Numbered from the stretch's first letter, positions 46,573-60,476 are shown. The stretch: 64,000 nucleotides of DNA from Liquidambar formosana (GCA_039720395.1 CM077822.1:25869578-25933577), one strand, 5' to 3'. Made by a program: numbers and translations. The notes: a model not told the origin generated them from the letters alone.

Positions 46573-49500
46573 TGTCACACCCCATTTTTGCCACCTTAGC
46601 TAGGGTTTGTCATTTCATGTGTCTTTTTGTTTCCTTTTTGAGTCTAGTCTTTTGCATTGAGTTTCTAGGGTCCAAAGGATGGTGTGTATGAATTTTGGTT
46701 TGATTTGGAGTTGATCTTGAGGGTTAATAAGAACTTTTGTGACTTGAGGGGCATAATCGCTTTTTAGGCCACAAACTTTCCATTTGACCTTGAAATGATC
46801 TCCAAGTTGCCAATTGGAGTTCATATGGTTGCATTTGAGGTATTTATGGGTTCAATTCGATAAATTGATGGTTCGGGATTAGAATGGCTCAATAAAGCTC
46901 AGGTTGGCTAAGAGACCTATTTCGGGTTAGCTCGAATTGGTTCATGATTTTCACTCTATGACTACTCATTTGACCTTGACTAGTCTTAATTTCATCCCCA
47001 AATGAGTTTAGGGAGGTTGAATTTCGAATTGGAAAGCATTCGGTGCGACCCTATGTGCATACCTAAGCTAAGCGATGGTGAGGCATAGCGGTTAACCACC
47101 TTTATAGGACCCAACTATGCAGCTATGGCTAGGGTTTCTTGCCCTCAAGTGACTCAAATTACATTCCCCTTCGAAACACGGTCATTTTGGCTTTCGTTTC
47201 GTCAAAATCGGAGTTAATTTGAACCCTGAAACACATTTGGAAGCCGAAAGGGTCAAAATTGGGTTGAGGATGACATGGCCTCGGGTGACCACCCAGGCCT
47301 AGGCGGCTAGCCGCCTAGGCCCAGGCTGCTAACCGCCCAGCCCCAAGTGGTCACCCGAGCCACTTTCCTTTTTTGAGTCTTGACGCGGCTCTCTCCCTAT
47401 TTCCTCGGATTTGCTCGCTTCCAGCCGCCATTTAACCCTAATTTCAGCCCTATTTGACCCACTTGAGCCCCAAGGGAACCTCTAAGAGCCCTTGGATCAA
47501 TACCTAGGGTTTTAATCCCAACCATTGAGGGTTTTCTTTCAAACCCTATAAATACCCCCTTATACTTCAGCAATAGGGGAGGCAATTTCTGAAGTAAGGA
47601 GGCACATTGGAGGCTATGACAGCCATCCTTAGGGTAGTTTAACCTAAACTTTGAGTGAGAGAGTGAGAGAGAAAGCTTGAAGGAGGGCTGGAGTTGGGCT
47701 TGAAGGCTTGAAGGAAGGAATTCCCAGCAGTGTATAAGAGGAGGAGGACTCTCTACAGCAGCCACCATAGGTATACCTCTCCCTCTTTCTCTCTTTCATT
47801 CAAACTAGGGTTTTGCATAGAATAGCATGATTTCATGTTCAAGCTTATGTTTTTATCATGTGTCGATGTTTCTAATGCTTAGAATACATGATTAGAATAA
47901 TGTTTGTGGCTGGATTTGCATGATATAATTTTATTCCATGTGATTTTATGTGTAGTTGTGTTTTTAGGGTTTCTAGAGTTTGTTTTAGGGTTTTGCATTG
48001 AATAGCTATGATTTCATGCTAAAGCATATGTTTTGATCATGTCTTGCTACTTCTATGAGTTAGTATGCATGATTAGGATGATGTTTATGGATTGTTTAGC
48101 ATGCTAGGGTATTATTCCATGTGATTTACTGCATAGTTGAGATTCTAGGATTTCTCTTGTGCTGAAATTGAGTTTATGCTTAGAATAGCATTATTTCATG
48201 TGAAAGCCTACGTCTTTATCATTGGTAGATCATTCTATTGGTTAATATGCATGGATTGAATGCTGTTCATATTCTGTTTTGCATGGTTTAGAGTGATTTC
48301 ATGGGATTTTATGCACTAGTGCGATTCTAGGGTTTCATTCATCCTTGTTTTAGGAAAGTTGCATATAGCATGATAGCTTAGGGTTCTTCTTTAGTTTTTC
48401 TTCATAGTTGCTGCATATGTGTTCCATATTAGGTAACTATGATATTTTTAGCATTCATATAGTTGATTTTAGGGTTATTTGCATGTCATTGCATATAGGA
48501 CTGAATTAGGGTTTAATTAGCTTATGATTCATGTTGTTTGCATGACTTGTGGTTGATTTTAAGCTCTATTTCAATTCTGTCCAGATCTGTTTAATGGCTT
48601 TAATGATGAGTTGTGAGCATGTGTTAGCCTATGTTTAAGCATGATAATTGCTTAGTTAGAAACTAGGTTTGTTTGTTGGTATTTTTGGTATATTTTGCAT
48701 GCAAATTGCAGGTGCTTTGACAAGTATAACAGGTGCAACTACCCCACCAATGTGGGTGGTTATTTTGGCTATTGCAAGATGAAATCTTGCAAATAAGATA
48801 ATTACCTTATGCAATAGGGTGGTTATTTTGACAGGTTGCTTTTGCTTAAAGGTAAGTAGGGTATGAGGGTGCCCCAATTCAACCTTCTTTCCTTTCCTTG
48901 AAACTTTCCCTTTCTCCCCCCTAGGTTTGTTTCCTAATAGGGGAATATGGTTACTTCTATAGTTTCCATTCATAAAAATACCCTTTAAATCAAAGTTTCC
49001 ATCTTTATCAAATTCCGTATTTACTAAAGATCTTTTGAGAATCATTCATTTTTGGAAACTTACCATGTTTTACTTGAAAGGAAACTTAGGGCTTACCATA
49101 GGCCTCTATTAGGTTATAACCCTATTCTCTTTCGAACTACGTAGACTTTGATCCATGTATTTCTATATATGGTATGTAGGCGCTCTTCGTGAGGTTCAAG
49201 TCCGCCCTAGGATACTAAGTATCCTGGGTTTTCTCCCCCCTCTTTCTTTTTCTGTTTTTCTTTGATTTACTTGATTATATGGTTGAATGAATGAATGATA
49301 TGCATGCTGTCTTGTGATGATAATTGTTGATTTGTGTGTGATTAAGACTTTGATTTAGCCCAATTAAATTAAGAGATCGTTTAGGGCGATATGGGTGCCT
49401 ATAGGCTTTGCCTAGAACCTTCCCATATCGTAACTTAGCCTCCGAATCCCCGATTTCTTTGGTTTCCAAAAGATCATTTGCCTTACCATTTTTAAATATG

Positions 49501-49643
49501 GAGTCAATCTTTCGTTTTCCTAAAACAAAACTATTTTTTAGGGTTTTCCTTGTTTCCTTTAAAAAATAAGGTGGCGACTCCTTTTTCTTTTTTCAAACTT
49601 ATTTTCTGTTAAATCCTTGTGGGCCCACTTTTTGGGGTCCACA
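46573..49643 (+). repeat. 3' LTR of element A
   Basis: 3071 bp, the same length as the 5' LTR and collinear with it. GC palindrome at 47279-47358, TATA at 47547-47554. It ends GGTCCACA and is followed by CGATG, the right target duplication (49644-49648). Confidence 0.92.
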
Positions 49644-49648
49644 CGATG

Positions 49649-49953
49649 CTATCTCTTGTGGACAGCACTTCGTCTTTTTCTTCTTTAGCTAGTATAGGCG
49701 AACATATCGTAATCGGTATGAGATTGATAAGTATGGGTCGAATCTTTACTTTCCTTTATGTCTCGGGACACTTGGAGTCGCCTCTAGTTTACCCTTGACA
49801 TAAATATGGGGAGTAAAGATTGGACATATGCGTGCCCTAGGTATCCCTCATTTGTAAGGGATGATTCCTAAGGATGGTGCTGATGTAGCTTACCTAAATT
49901 CTTGTAAGGACATGACTTAGGCCTTGTAACCTCTGTTAATTACAAATGGGTAG
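49649..49953. other. Unassigned flank with a long inverted repeat
   Basis: No gene. An imperfect hairpin has arms 49741-49762 (AATCTTTACTTTCC...) and 49797-49821 (...GGGGAGTAAAGATT) around a GC-richer loop containing GGAGTCGCC. This loop recalls the GGAGTCGCC(A) word of the LTR ends and primer sites of A and B, so the flank may be a distant LTR relative. Confidence 0.5.
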
Positions 49954-52594
49954 TGTGAACCCCAGAAAGTGGCCCACAAGGGTTTGGCAAAATAGGCGAA
50001 AGACAACAAACGAAAAGGATTCGCCACCTTAATTTTTAAGGAAAAGAGGAAAACTATAAAAATGTTTTATTTTCAAAACCACATGACTCCATTTTGAAAG
50101 GAAAGGCTAAGTCTTTAAAACCAGAAAATGGATTTGGGGGCTAAGTTACGATGTGGGAAGGTTCTGGGCAAAGCCCATAGGCACCCACATCGTCCGAGTT
50201 GGTCTCTTAATTTGATTGGGCTAATTTAATAACTTAATCACATACAAAACAGTATCAATCAATAAAATACAGCATGCATAACATATATCCCATCCATCCA
50301 TGTCATCCATGCATAATCAAACAAAAAAAATAAAATAAAATAAAACAGAAAAAAGAAAAGAAAAGAAAAACCTAGGATACTTGGATCCTAGAATAGACTT
50401 GAGCCTCAAAACGAGCGCCTACATACCATGCAGCGAAATACAAGGATCAAAGTCCACGTAGTTCGAAAAGAATAGGGTTAAACCCTAATAGAGACTTATG
50501 GTAAACCTTAGGTTTCCTTCCATAGCAATTTTCGAAGACAAATGATTCTCAATAAGATTTTAATGAAAGATATAGACTTTTGAAAAGGGGTGGAAAGAAA
50601 CCCTAGAATTCACCATATCCCTCCATTAGAAAATAACCCTAGGAGGGAGAAGAGAGAAGAAAGATTAGGAAAAGTGAATTGGGGCACTTCATACACTACT
50701 TACCTTATGCAATTTTCTCCAAGCGATAGCAAGCTCAAGCGATAATGACCTTATTTGCAATAAGGCAATTATTGTACCTGTTTGTACCTTTACAAGTGCT
50801 CAATGCATATCAAAAAGGATAACATAACAATCTGGACAGAATAGTATTAAGGCTCAAAGTCATCCACTAATCATGTTATCAACAAAAACAGTGAATAAAT
50901 AGAGACCTTAATGCAACCCTAATCTCATGTCATGCATAAAACCCTAAAAATCCACTACATGCATGCAAAAACTATCATAGTTATTCTATATATATCATAT
51001 ACATAATAACCATGAAGAAAAATAGAAAAGAAAACCTATTCTATCATGCTATAGGAAACTTGTGTGAATTTAGGGTTGTCGAAACCCTAATTTCGCAACT
51101 ATGCATTAAAACATATGAAACGACTCTAACACATGCTCAAATTATCATGAATATCATTCATATCATATGTATTAACTAATAGGAGCATCAACTCATGCCA
51201 ACAATCACAGCAAATAGACTATATGAACTATGCATGATTTAAGAAAACAAAAAGAGTAACGCTTTCAAATCCTTAGTAAACTAAAGATTATCAAGCACAT
51301 AGAACCATAAATCATCTTAAAATCATTCATATCATATCACAAAAGCATGGAATTAACCTAACATGTGGAGTTACATGCATTGGAACTATCATAGAAGAAG
51401 AAGGAGAAGGAGAAGGAGAAGACCTATATTCAGCATTCAAAAAGAGTGCTTACCTCTTGTAGAACCTCCCTTGCCTTCAAATTCCTTGTTCTCTTGCTTG
51501 CTTAGGGTTGAAAAGCCTTCTCTTGATGTCCTTCTAGCTCTCCAAACTCGTAGTTCCCTCTCTCTCTAAGTGTAAAGTGCACTTGTGGCCCCCCTATGTG
51601 CTGAATATCATGTTCTTTACATAGGAGACTGACCTAGTAAACCAATGGCTAAGATTAGTTCATTAAATAATGATCTTAGGGCTATTAGAGACTCTCTTGG
51701 TGCTCAAACAACTCAAAGTTACTCACTTTTAGAAGGAAACAACTTGCAAAGGCGGAGGAAACCGTCATAGGAGGAAGGAAGAGGTAGAATCCCACTTAAA
51801 GACGAATTCCCTCAGGTGACTGTCCGGGCTTGGATGGCTGACCGTCTGAGCTTGGACGGCTGACCATCTGCCTTGGACGGTCACCCGAGGGCTCCCATCA
51901 GCATACCTCGGTTAGACTCCTTCGCCTTTTGGAAGTTTTTCGGGGGTCAAATTAAGTCCGATTTTGACGAAATAAAAGCCAAAACGACCGTGGTTTGATG
52001 AGGAACACATTTTTAGACATTTTAGGACAAAAATCCTTAACCATGGGTGCATGGTTAGGTTTTACAAAGACGGCTAACCGCTGTGCACCACTGTCGCAAA
52101 GCTAGGGTTTGCACACAAGGTTGAGCCAAATGCTTTTCAAATCAAAAATCAACCTTTCAAAACATGTTTATGATGTAAATAAAGCTCGATTGAAGTTAAA
52201 TGGGAATAATTGAATGGGTCACATGAGTCAATTTGAGCGAACCAAGAAAGGGTCTTTTAGCCAACCTGAACCGTTATGAGCCGAATTGATCTTAAACCAT
52301 TAGTTCATCAAATCGAACCTATATATAGACTCTATATAACCATATGAACTCAAGAGAATGACTCGAGATTCATTCCAAAGTCAAATGGAAAATATACGGT
52401 TTAAAAGATGATTATGCCCTTAAAGTCGCAAAAGTTCTTATTTACTATTGAAATGAATTCCAAATCACTTCAAAATTCATACACATGATATTCAATGCCA
52501 TAGAAACTCAATGCAAAAGACTAGACTCAAAAGAACTCAAAATCCTACATGAAATGATGTACCCTAGTTAAGGTGACAAAAATGGGGTGTGACA
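49954..52594 (-). repeat. Solo LTR (TSD GGTAG)
   Basis: A 2641-bp LTR, TGTGAACC...GGTGTGACA on the plus strand, with GGTAG exactly repeated at 49949-49953 and 52595-52599. More diverged than the others. It contains a GAAGGA-type microsatellite at 51393-51421 and, at 51811-51890, a much altered counterpart of the GC palindrome (GTCCGGGCTTGGATGGC, repeated GGACGGCTGACC words). No internal region is present. Confidence 0.9.
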
Positions 52595-52599
52595 GGTAG

Positions 52600-55500
52600 A
52601 AATAAGACTTGTCGACCCCTAGACTTGGCTTGGGGCTTGCAAGCATTCCTCCGTTTCCATTTGAGTCATTCCTTATTTAGCAACCTGATGTATTGTTAAG
52701 TGGTGGGTTGATTGCAACCTTCCGGATGGATTCTTTTTAAAGTGCAATGTACCTCTTTTAGGGTTATTGAACCCTCAGGTTGGGTCTTGGGAACTTCTAA
52801 ATCAGACTTGATGTGGTGATATTGATCACCATCCTAGGGTGGTTTAAATGCGTGATTTGTAAGGGTTATAGGCACGGGGTACCCGTTTGGCCATATGGAC
52901 TCTTTTTGGAATGTATGTGATGATAATAACAACATATATGTACATGATATATACAAGCAGGATATGTACAAGATAAATCCTTTCCTCGTGTGTGCCGGTG
53001 TCCTAATGTAATAGAGGTTGGCATTTCTTCCCTAGGGATACTAGATGACATGTTATCATGAGGCTGGGCGATGCAATCTAGTCCTAGAAAGATGGGGTCC
53101 CAAATCACGTAGGCCTCTTGCAAATGTAAACAAGCCTTGGGTGATCTGGGTGGGGGCTTTTCAATGTATACATCGGCCCGATGTATAAACCATATGTCAG
53201 AGTATACACCTACATTCGCCTATCCTGCAGGGTTGGACACTTGGGCGTGCCCGGGTTCAAATGAAACAAAGTATGCATGTATGCATAAAGTGAGTAGTTA
53301 TATTTAAGGAAAGGATGACATATATTCACATGGTATGAAACAGCATTTGAGCATATCAATCACATAGGAAAGCAATTAAATATTTGGATAGTAAATAAAT
53401 GCTTTAAAAGGAACAAAGACTCACGCACCCCCACAAAAAAGAGAAAAAGAGGTAGCAATTAAATATTTGATATTATTGATTTCCTAACGTTCAATTTGAC
53501 ATAGAATACCCTTTTAAGGGTGATGAATTTTGTTGTTTTGAAAAGAGATCCTAAAAGGCATTTGGAACAAAGTCTTTTTGAAAGTGTTGATGTTTGGGAA
53601 GTATGCCTTAAGGTTTTGTAAATGAGAACCTTTTGAAAAAGACCACAAATTCACCCTCCTTCTCATAGGTATTTTAGGTTAAATTGATTAACTCCAAAGG
53701 GAAGTATCCCTATCTTGCAGTGGTAAAAATCAATCCTTAATGAAAGGATGGAAATGGAAATGATGTGATTCCATTCTTAACGAGTTAATGCTAAGTGTGA
53801 ACCTATTTCAGATTTTGAGAAAACTTGAGACTTTTGAAGCCAAAAGAATGGATAAAGAAAATGATGTTTTTTGAAAGCACTTGAAAGAAATGGGATGTTC
53901 TCTTTTGAAGAGAAAAATAGTCTTTTGACGACAGGGGTTCCTTTTGAAGGAAGAGAAATGAATTTTAGTTAAAAAGGAGCACTTTTAAAGTGTAAAAGAA
54001 TTCTGTTCATGTAAACTGAAAGTAGGATTTTATAATTCTTAATCCCAAAAAGGGGATCCTATATAGAATGATGGTTTTGGAAAATTGACTTCATGTGATA
54101 AAAGGATGTCTTTGAAAAGAGAGCATGTACCCTTTTAACGAAAAGAATTATTTGAGTTGTTTTTGGAATGAACTCGTCAATTGAAAATGATGCACGCGTT
54201 AACAATTTGCTTGATGACAAGAAGTCCTTTTTGAATTAGGGAATTAAAATCTTTATTTGATAAAGATGGTAATGTTGTCAAAAATGATTTGTGGGAGGAC
54301 GGTCCCGTGTAGGTATGAACATAACCTTTTTTTTAAAAAATCATTTAGGGGGCTTTTGAAGCAAAAGAATGATGAGAAGGAAATTTATTCAAACTTAGCA
54401 CGCACTTGAATTAATTAAATAAAAATGTAATCAACTAAATCTCCTAAGGATTGGAATTTTACTATGTGACATAGGGACACGTAGGAGTTCCTGGACTTTG
54501 GGTAGAGTTATTTATTAGAATCTGGTGGGTCAATTGATTATATCCATTTGATGGTGGTAAGCTATTATGCTAGGGATGAGTCTTTAAGCATAAGATGCTG
54601 TAAACTCTTATCCATAGCATGGTAGCCTACCTCAAGTCTTCAATTAATTTATATTCACATGGGAATATAATTAAATCATCACATAGCATGAAATTTCAAG
54701 ATAAACATATCAAAAATGTCAAAAGATACATAAACATAATCAACCTTAGCAAGGTTTGGAATTCATGAATGCGATGTTTATTGCTTTGATAATCACAAGT
54801 ACATGTATAAGGAATCGAAAAGGGTTAAGTGACCATAAAGTAAAAAGTGCTCAAACAGTGGGGCAAAAGAGTCACAACGACCACAACCCAGAGGGTAGCT
54901 AAAGTTATAACCTCTAAATAAAGCGGCAAGTAAATAAAAGCTGATAATGTACAAACATTGGGGCAAAGGGTCGCAACGACCACAACTTGGAGGGTAGCTA
55001 AAGCCATAGCCTCTAAAGTAAATAAATAAAAATGAGAACAGCCATTTTGAATGAATTTGTTTAAATCCTTGCATTTGTCCGTTTATCTAAGCATGGGGAT
55101 ATTCAATTAAGTCTAATAAACTCTGCAGCAAAGGGGCACTATTTTATGTTCAAGTTGATTATGATTACCAGCAAGAAAACAGGAAGAGGTTAGTTATAAA
55201 CAATATGCATGCATGCATGTATGTACCTAACCTTGCCAATTTTGATTCTGCTTAGATATCACTTCAACTGTTTGATATGCTTAAATTTCCAATCCAGGCA
55301 TCACAAATTCAAGCTCACATGCAATGAAAAGGGATAAAAAAATGGGTGCTAGCAACCTATTGGAATGGTTTGCATACAACGGGTGGTTTAGGGTCTCCCT
55401 ACCTTTAACCCAGCATACAGGACTTTAATCCATTCACGACATGTGTTATGAAGTAACTTCATGTACGTACTCGCGCAAAGGTGGGGGGGGTGACAATCAC

Positions 55501-56640
55501 ATATTGAGGCTGCAAAGAATAATGATATCAATAGAGAATTTGAGAAAGCTTATGAATGAATTTTAAAAAGGAAGCTCACCTAGTATAGGTGGTTTTCACC
55601 TTAGCTTTGATCAATGTAGGTTTGAATGCTCCTTTGCTAGGCTTGAAAATCTATCTTCAAGATGCTCCTTTGAATATTCCAAGTGTACTTGGATGGTGGT
55701 TGAACTTAAGGCTTTGATTACTTAAAGAGGTTTAATGCATGGGTGCGTGCATTGAGGTGAATTTTTAGGAGAGATTTTGTAGAGTTGTGAGAGCTTTGTG
55801 TGAGGATTTTTGTAGTGGATGGAATGAGATTGGATTAAGGTAGAAGGACTTGGTGTTTGAGTAGGGAGAATTGGGATCCTTTTGGCAGAAATAGTTAGGG
55901 ATTTTAGGTAAAAAAAAAAGATGGATCCTTAATGAATAAAAATGTGGACTATTTATAAGAAAACTTGGATTTTTAAGGGTAAAATGGTCATTTGGAAGGG
56001 CATTATGGTCACATGGGACATGGAGGGCATTTGGGAATTGTTTGGTGAAGGAAATACCTTATTTGATGAGGGCAAAATGGTTCAAATGTGGCAAAAGGGC
56101 AATTTGCCATAGTAGGTTGCCTACGCTGGCATGGCAGGTGTGGGCTACACTGGCTTGGCAAGCGTGGGCCCAAGTCCTATCTGTGCAGCTGGATTACGGC
56201 TTTAGGGGCCTGTAGGGTGGCTGCAGAGTAGAAAACAAGATTTACCCACGCTAGCATGGCTAACGTGGGCACACTTCTCCTACATTTGTGATGATTTCTC
56301 ATCATTAACTATAGGAACTTGTGATTCTTAGTTTGTGTGCCTCATCTGATAAGGTGGGGCCACTGTTGTGGGTCAGAGGTGGTGGTTCGCCCTACTGTGG
56401 GGCTGTATGATCGACCAATCGCGTTCGATTGTTGATCGGATGGACATCGACCATTGATCTTGAATGGAGATTGAAACCTTGGGTCCCTAAACTTGGTTTG
56501 GGACCAAAAAGGTGGAGTGTACACCCTCTGGGGTGAGATCGAATGGCCTGAATGTGAGCATGATGCTTACAAGGCTCTATAATTAGGGCTTTGTTGATCA
56601 CAAGCCAAATGAGACTCGATCTCCGATCAAATGGCCTTGT
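52600..56640. other. Unassigned region, LTR-like at its right end
   Basis: No coding region could be supported. Read on the minus strand, the right part resembles an LTR promoter and leader: a GC-rich repeat at about 56115-56275 (GGCATGGC / GCGTGGGC words), a TATA box TCTTATAAATAG at 55951-55962, a CA-rich leader and a donor-like ACTAG/GTGAGC at about 55580. Lower coordinates could be the rest of a long LTR of a third Tat-like family, but I found neither its ends nor a primer site. A G-run (55482-55489) and AT-rich text fill the remainder. Confidence 0.4.
54855..55040. repeat. Two direct repeats of about 100 bp
   Basis: GGGGCAAA..GTC.CAACGACCACAAC followed by GAGGGTAGCTAAAG occurs at 54861 and at 54960. 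The copies differ at several bases. Two overlapping minus-strand open stretches across them reflect the repeat and are not genes. Confidence 0.75.
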
Positions 56641-59600
56641 ATTGATCCTGTGGGATTAAATTGAAGATCCAACGGTCGGATTGACCATTGGATGAGAAAT
56701 GGTGAGAAATCGAACCACTTAAAGTTGTATTAGGGATTCGATTTAGGGGTCTTGGGGATTAGAGGGTTTGTGCCCTCTGATTCCCAATAAGATGGTCCCA
56801 GACCACTTTGAGAACATTGAATTGAAGATCCAACGGTCGGATTGACCATTGGATGAGAGATTATGAGGAATCGAACCACCTAAAGTTCTATTAACGGTTC
56901 GATTTGGGCATTTTAGGGATCGGAGGGTTTGTGCCTTCTTATTCCCAATCAGATGGTCCTAAACCACTCTAAGAACATTGAATTGAGGATATGATGATTG
57001 GATTGACCATCTGATCAAAGATTATGAGAAATCGAACCACCCAATGTTGTGTTAGGGGTTTAATTTGGGTATTTTGGGGATCAGAGGGTTTGTGCCCTCT
57101 GATTCCCAATTAGATGGTCCTAGACAACTTTAGGGACATTAAATTGAAGATCTGACGGTTGGATTGACCATTGAATCAGAGATTAGGAGAAATCAAACCA
57201 CCCAATGCTGTGTTAGGGGTTCGATTTGGGCATTTTAGGGATCAGAGGGTTTGTGCCCTTTGATTCCCAATCAGACGGTCTTAGACCACTCTAGGAACAT
57301 TAAATTGACGATCCGACGGTTGGATTGACTATTGGATTAGAGATTATGAGAAATCGAACCACTTAATGTTGTGTTAGGGGTTCGATTTGGGCATTTTAGG
57401 AAACAGAGGGTTTGTGCCCTCTAATTCCCAATAAGATGGTCCTAGCCAATCTAGGAACATTGAATTGAAGATCCGACAGTTGGATTGACCATCAAATTAA
57501 AGATTGTGTGAAATCGAACCACCCAATGCTGTGTTAGGGGTTTGATTTGGGCATTTTCGGGATCGAAAGATTTGTGTTCTCTAATTCCCAATCAAATGGT
57601 CCTAAACCACTCTAAGAACATTAAATTGAAGATCCAACGGTTGGATTGACCATCGGATTAAGGATTGTATGAAATCGAACCACCCAATGTTGTGTTAAGG
57701 GTTCGATTTGGGCATTTTGGGGATATAAGGGTTTGTGTTTCTGATTCCTAATCAAATGGTCCTAGACCACTCTTGGAATATTGAATTGAGATCTGACGGT
57801 TGGATTCACCATCGGATCAAGGATTGTGTGAAATCAAACCACCTAATGCTGTATTAGGGGTTTGATTTGGGACTTTTAGGGATCAGAGGGTTTGTGTCCT
57901 CTGATTCCTAATCAAATGGTCCTACGCCACTCTAGGAACATAAAAATGAAGATCCGACGGTTGGATTGACTATTGGATCAGAGATCATGAGAAATCGAAC
58001 GAGCTAATACTGTGTTTGGGGTTCGACTTGGGCACTTTGGGGATTGGAGGGTTTGTGCCATTTGATTCCCATCAGATGGTCCTAGACCACTCTAAGAATA
58101 TTGAATTGAAGATCCAACGGTTAGATTGACCATCGGATCAGAGATTATGTGAAATCGAACCAGCCAATGCTGTGTTAGGGATTCGATTTAGGATGTTTTG
58201 GGGATCGGAGGGTTTGTGCCCTCTGATTCCTAATAAAATGGTCCTAGACCGCTCTAGAAACATTGAATTGAAGATCCAACGGTTGGATTGACCATCGGAT
58301 CAAGGATTGTGTGAAATCAAACCACCCAATGCGGTGTTAGGGGTTTGATTTGGGCATTTTGGGGATTGGAGGGATTGTGCCCTTTGATTTCAGATGGTCC
58401 TAGACCACTTCAGGAACATCGAATTGAAGATTTGACGGTTAGATTGACCATTAGATCAGAGATTATGAGAAATCAAACTATTCAATGCTGTGTTAGGGGT
58501 TCGATTTGGGCATTTTCGGGATCAGAAGGTTTGTACCCTCTAATTCCCTCTAATTCCCAATCAGATGGTCCTAAACCACTCTAGGAACATTGAATTGAAG
58601 ATCCGATAGTTGGATTGACCATCGGATCAAGGATTGTGTGAAATCGAACCATCCAATGCTGTGTTAAGGGTTCGATTTGGTTGTTTTGGGGATCGGAGGA
58701 TTTGTGCCCTCTGATTCCCAATCAGATATTCCTAAACCACTCTAGGAACATGGAATTGAAGATCCAACGGTTGGATTGACCATCGGATCAAGGATTGTGT
58801 GAAATTGAACTAGCCAATGCTGTGTTAGGGGTTCCATTTGCGCATTTTGTGGATCAGAGGGTTTATGCCCTTTGATTCCCAATCAAATGGTCTTAGACCA
58901 CTCTAGGAACATTGAATTGAAGATCCGACGGTTGGATTGACCATCGGATCAAGGATTGTGTGAAATCGACTCACCCAATGTCGTGTTAGGGGTTTGATTT
59001 GGACATTTTGGGGATCGGAGGGTTTGTGCCCTCTGATTCCCAATCAGATGGTCCTAGATCACTTAAAGAACATTGAATTGAAGATCCGATGGTTGGACTG
59101 ACCATCGAATTAGAGATTATCATAAATCGAACCACTCGATGCTGTGTTTGGGGTTTGATTTAGGCATTTTGGGGATCGGAGGGTTTGTGCCCTTTGATTC
59201 CCAATCAAATGGCCTATACCACTCTAGGAACATTGAATTAAAGATCTGATGGTTGGATTGGCTATCGGATCAGAGATTATGGGAAATCGAACCACCCAAT
59301 GTTGTGTTAGGGGTTCGATTTGGACATTTTGGGGATTGGAGGGTTTGTGCCTTCTGATTCCCAATAAGTTGGTCCTAGACCACTCTAGGAACATTGAATT
59401 GAAGATCCGATGGTTGGATTGACCTTTGGATTAGAGATTATGTGAAATCGAACCACCCAATACTGTGTTAGGGATTTAATTTAGGGCATTTTGGGGATCG
59501 GTGGGTTTGTGCCCTCTGATTCCCAATCAAATGTCCTAGAACATTCTAGGAACAATGAGTCGAAGATCCGACAGTTGATTGACCATTGGATCAGAGATTA

Positions 59601-60476
59601 TGAGAAATCGAACAACCTAATGCTGTGTTAAGGGTTCGATTTGGGCATTTTGGGGATCAGAGGATTTGTGCCCACTAATTCCCAATCAGATGGTCCTAGA
59701 CGACTCTAGGAACATTAAATTGAAGGTCCAATGGTTGGATTGACCATCGGATCAAGGATTGTGTGAAATCGAACCACGCAATGCTGTGTCAGGGGTTTGA
59801 TTTTGGCATTTTGGGGATCGAAGGGTTTGTGCCCTCTAATTCCGAATCAAATTGTCCTAAACTACTCTAGGAACATTGAATTGAAGATCTGACAGTCAGA
59901 TTGACCATCAGATCAAGGATTGTGTGAAATCGAACCACCTAATGCTGTATCAAGGGTATGATTTTGGCATTTTGGGGATCGAAGGGTTTCTGCCCTCTAA
60001 TGCCCAATTAAATGGTCCTAGACCACTCTAGGAACATTGAATTGAAGATCTGACAGTTGGATTGACCATCGGATCAGAGATTATGAGAAATCGAACCACC
60101 TAGTGCTATGTTTGGGGTTCGATTTGGGCATTTTGGGGATCGGAGGGTTTGTGCCCTCTGATTCCCAATCAGATGGTCGTAGACCACTCTAGGAACATTG
60201 AATTGAAGATCTGATGGTTGGATTGACCATCGGATCAGAGATTTTGTGAAATTGAACCTACTAATGTTGTGTTAGGGATTCGATTTAGGGTGTTTTTTGG
60301 GATCAAAAGGTTTGTGCCCTCTGATTCCTTATCAAATGGTCCTAGACCGCTCTAGGAACATTGAATTGAGGATCCGATGGTTGGATTGACCATCGGATCA
60401 AGGATTGTGTGAAATCGGACTACCCAATGCTATATTAGGGGTTCAATTTGGGCATTTTGTGGGGATCGGAGGGTTT
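56640..60476. repeat. 161-bp tandem (satellite-like) array, about 24 copies
   Basis: TTGAAGATCC or a variant recurs at a steady step of 161 bp (56661, 56822, 56983, 57144 and onward to 60366), 24 units in all with the last cut short. Units are moderately diverged and vary by small indels. Each contains a dyad around GATCCGACGGTTGGATT / ACCATCGGATC and the phrase GGGTTTGTGCCCTCTGATT. No open frame spans a unit reliably. The right end joins the DUF7745-like gene abruptly. Confidence 0.92.

Larger units (their letters stand above)
10480..49643 (+). mobile_element. Ty3/gypsy Tat/Ogre-like retrotransposon A with antisense cargo genes and nested insertions
   Basis: The element runs 5' LTR (10480-13550), tRNA-Arg-type PBS, leader, gag, protease with G-patch, probable intron, RT-RNase H, second RNase H, integrase, poly(A)-rich spacer, antisense DUF7745-like gene, antisense PMD gene, two tandem-repeat arrays, polypurine tract and 3' LTR (46573-49643). 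Perfect CGATG duplications flank it. It is 39,164 bp long; removing the three nested insertions and their duplications leaves about 20.6 kb, in the size range of Ogre elements. The dual RNase H and downstream extra ORFs are Tat-lineage traits. Stops, frameshifts, a lost integrase glutamate and the insertions make this copy inactive. Confidence 0.9.
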
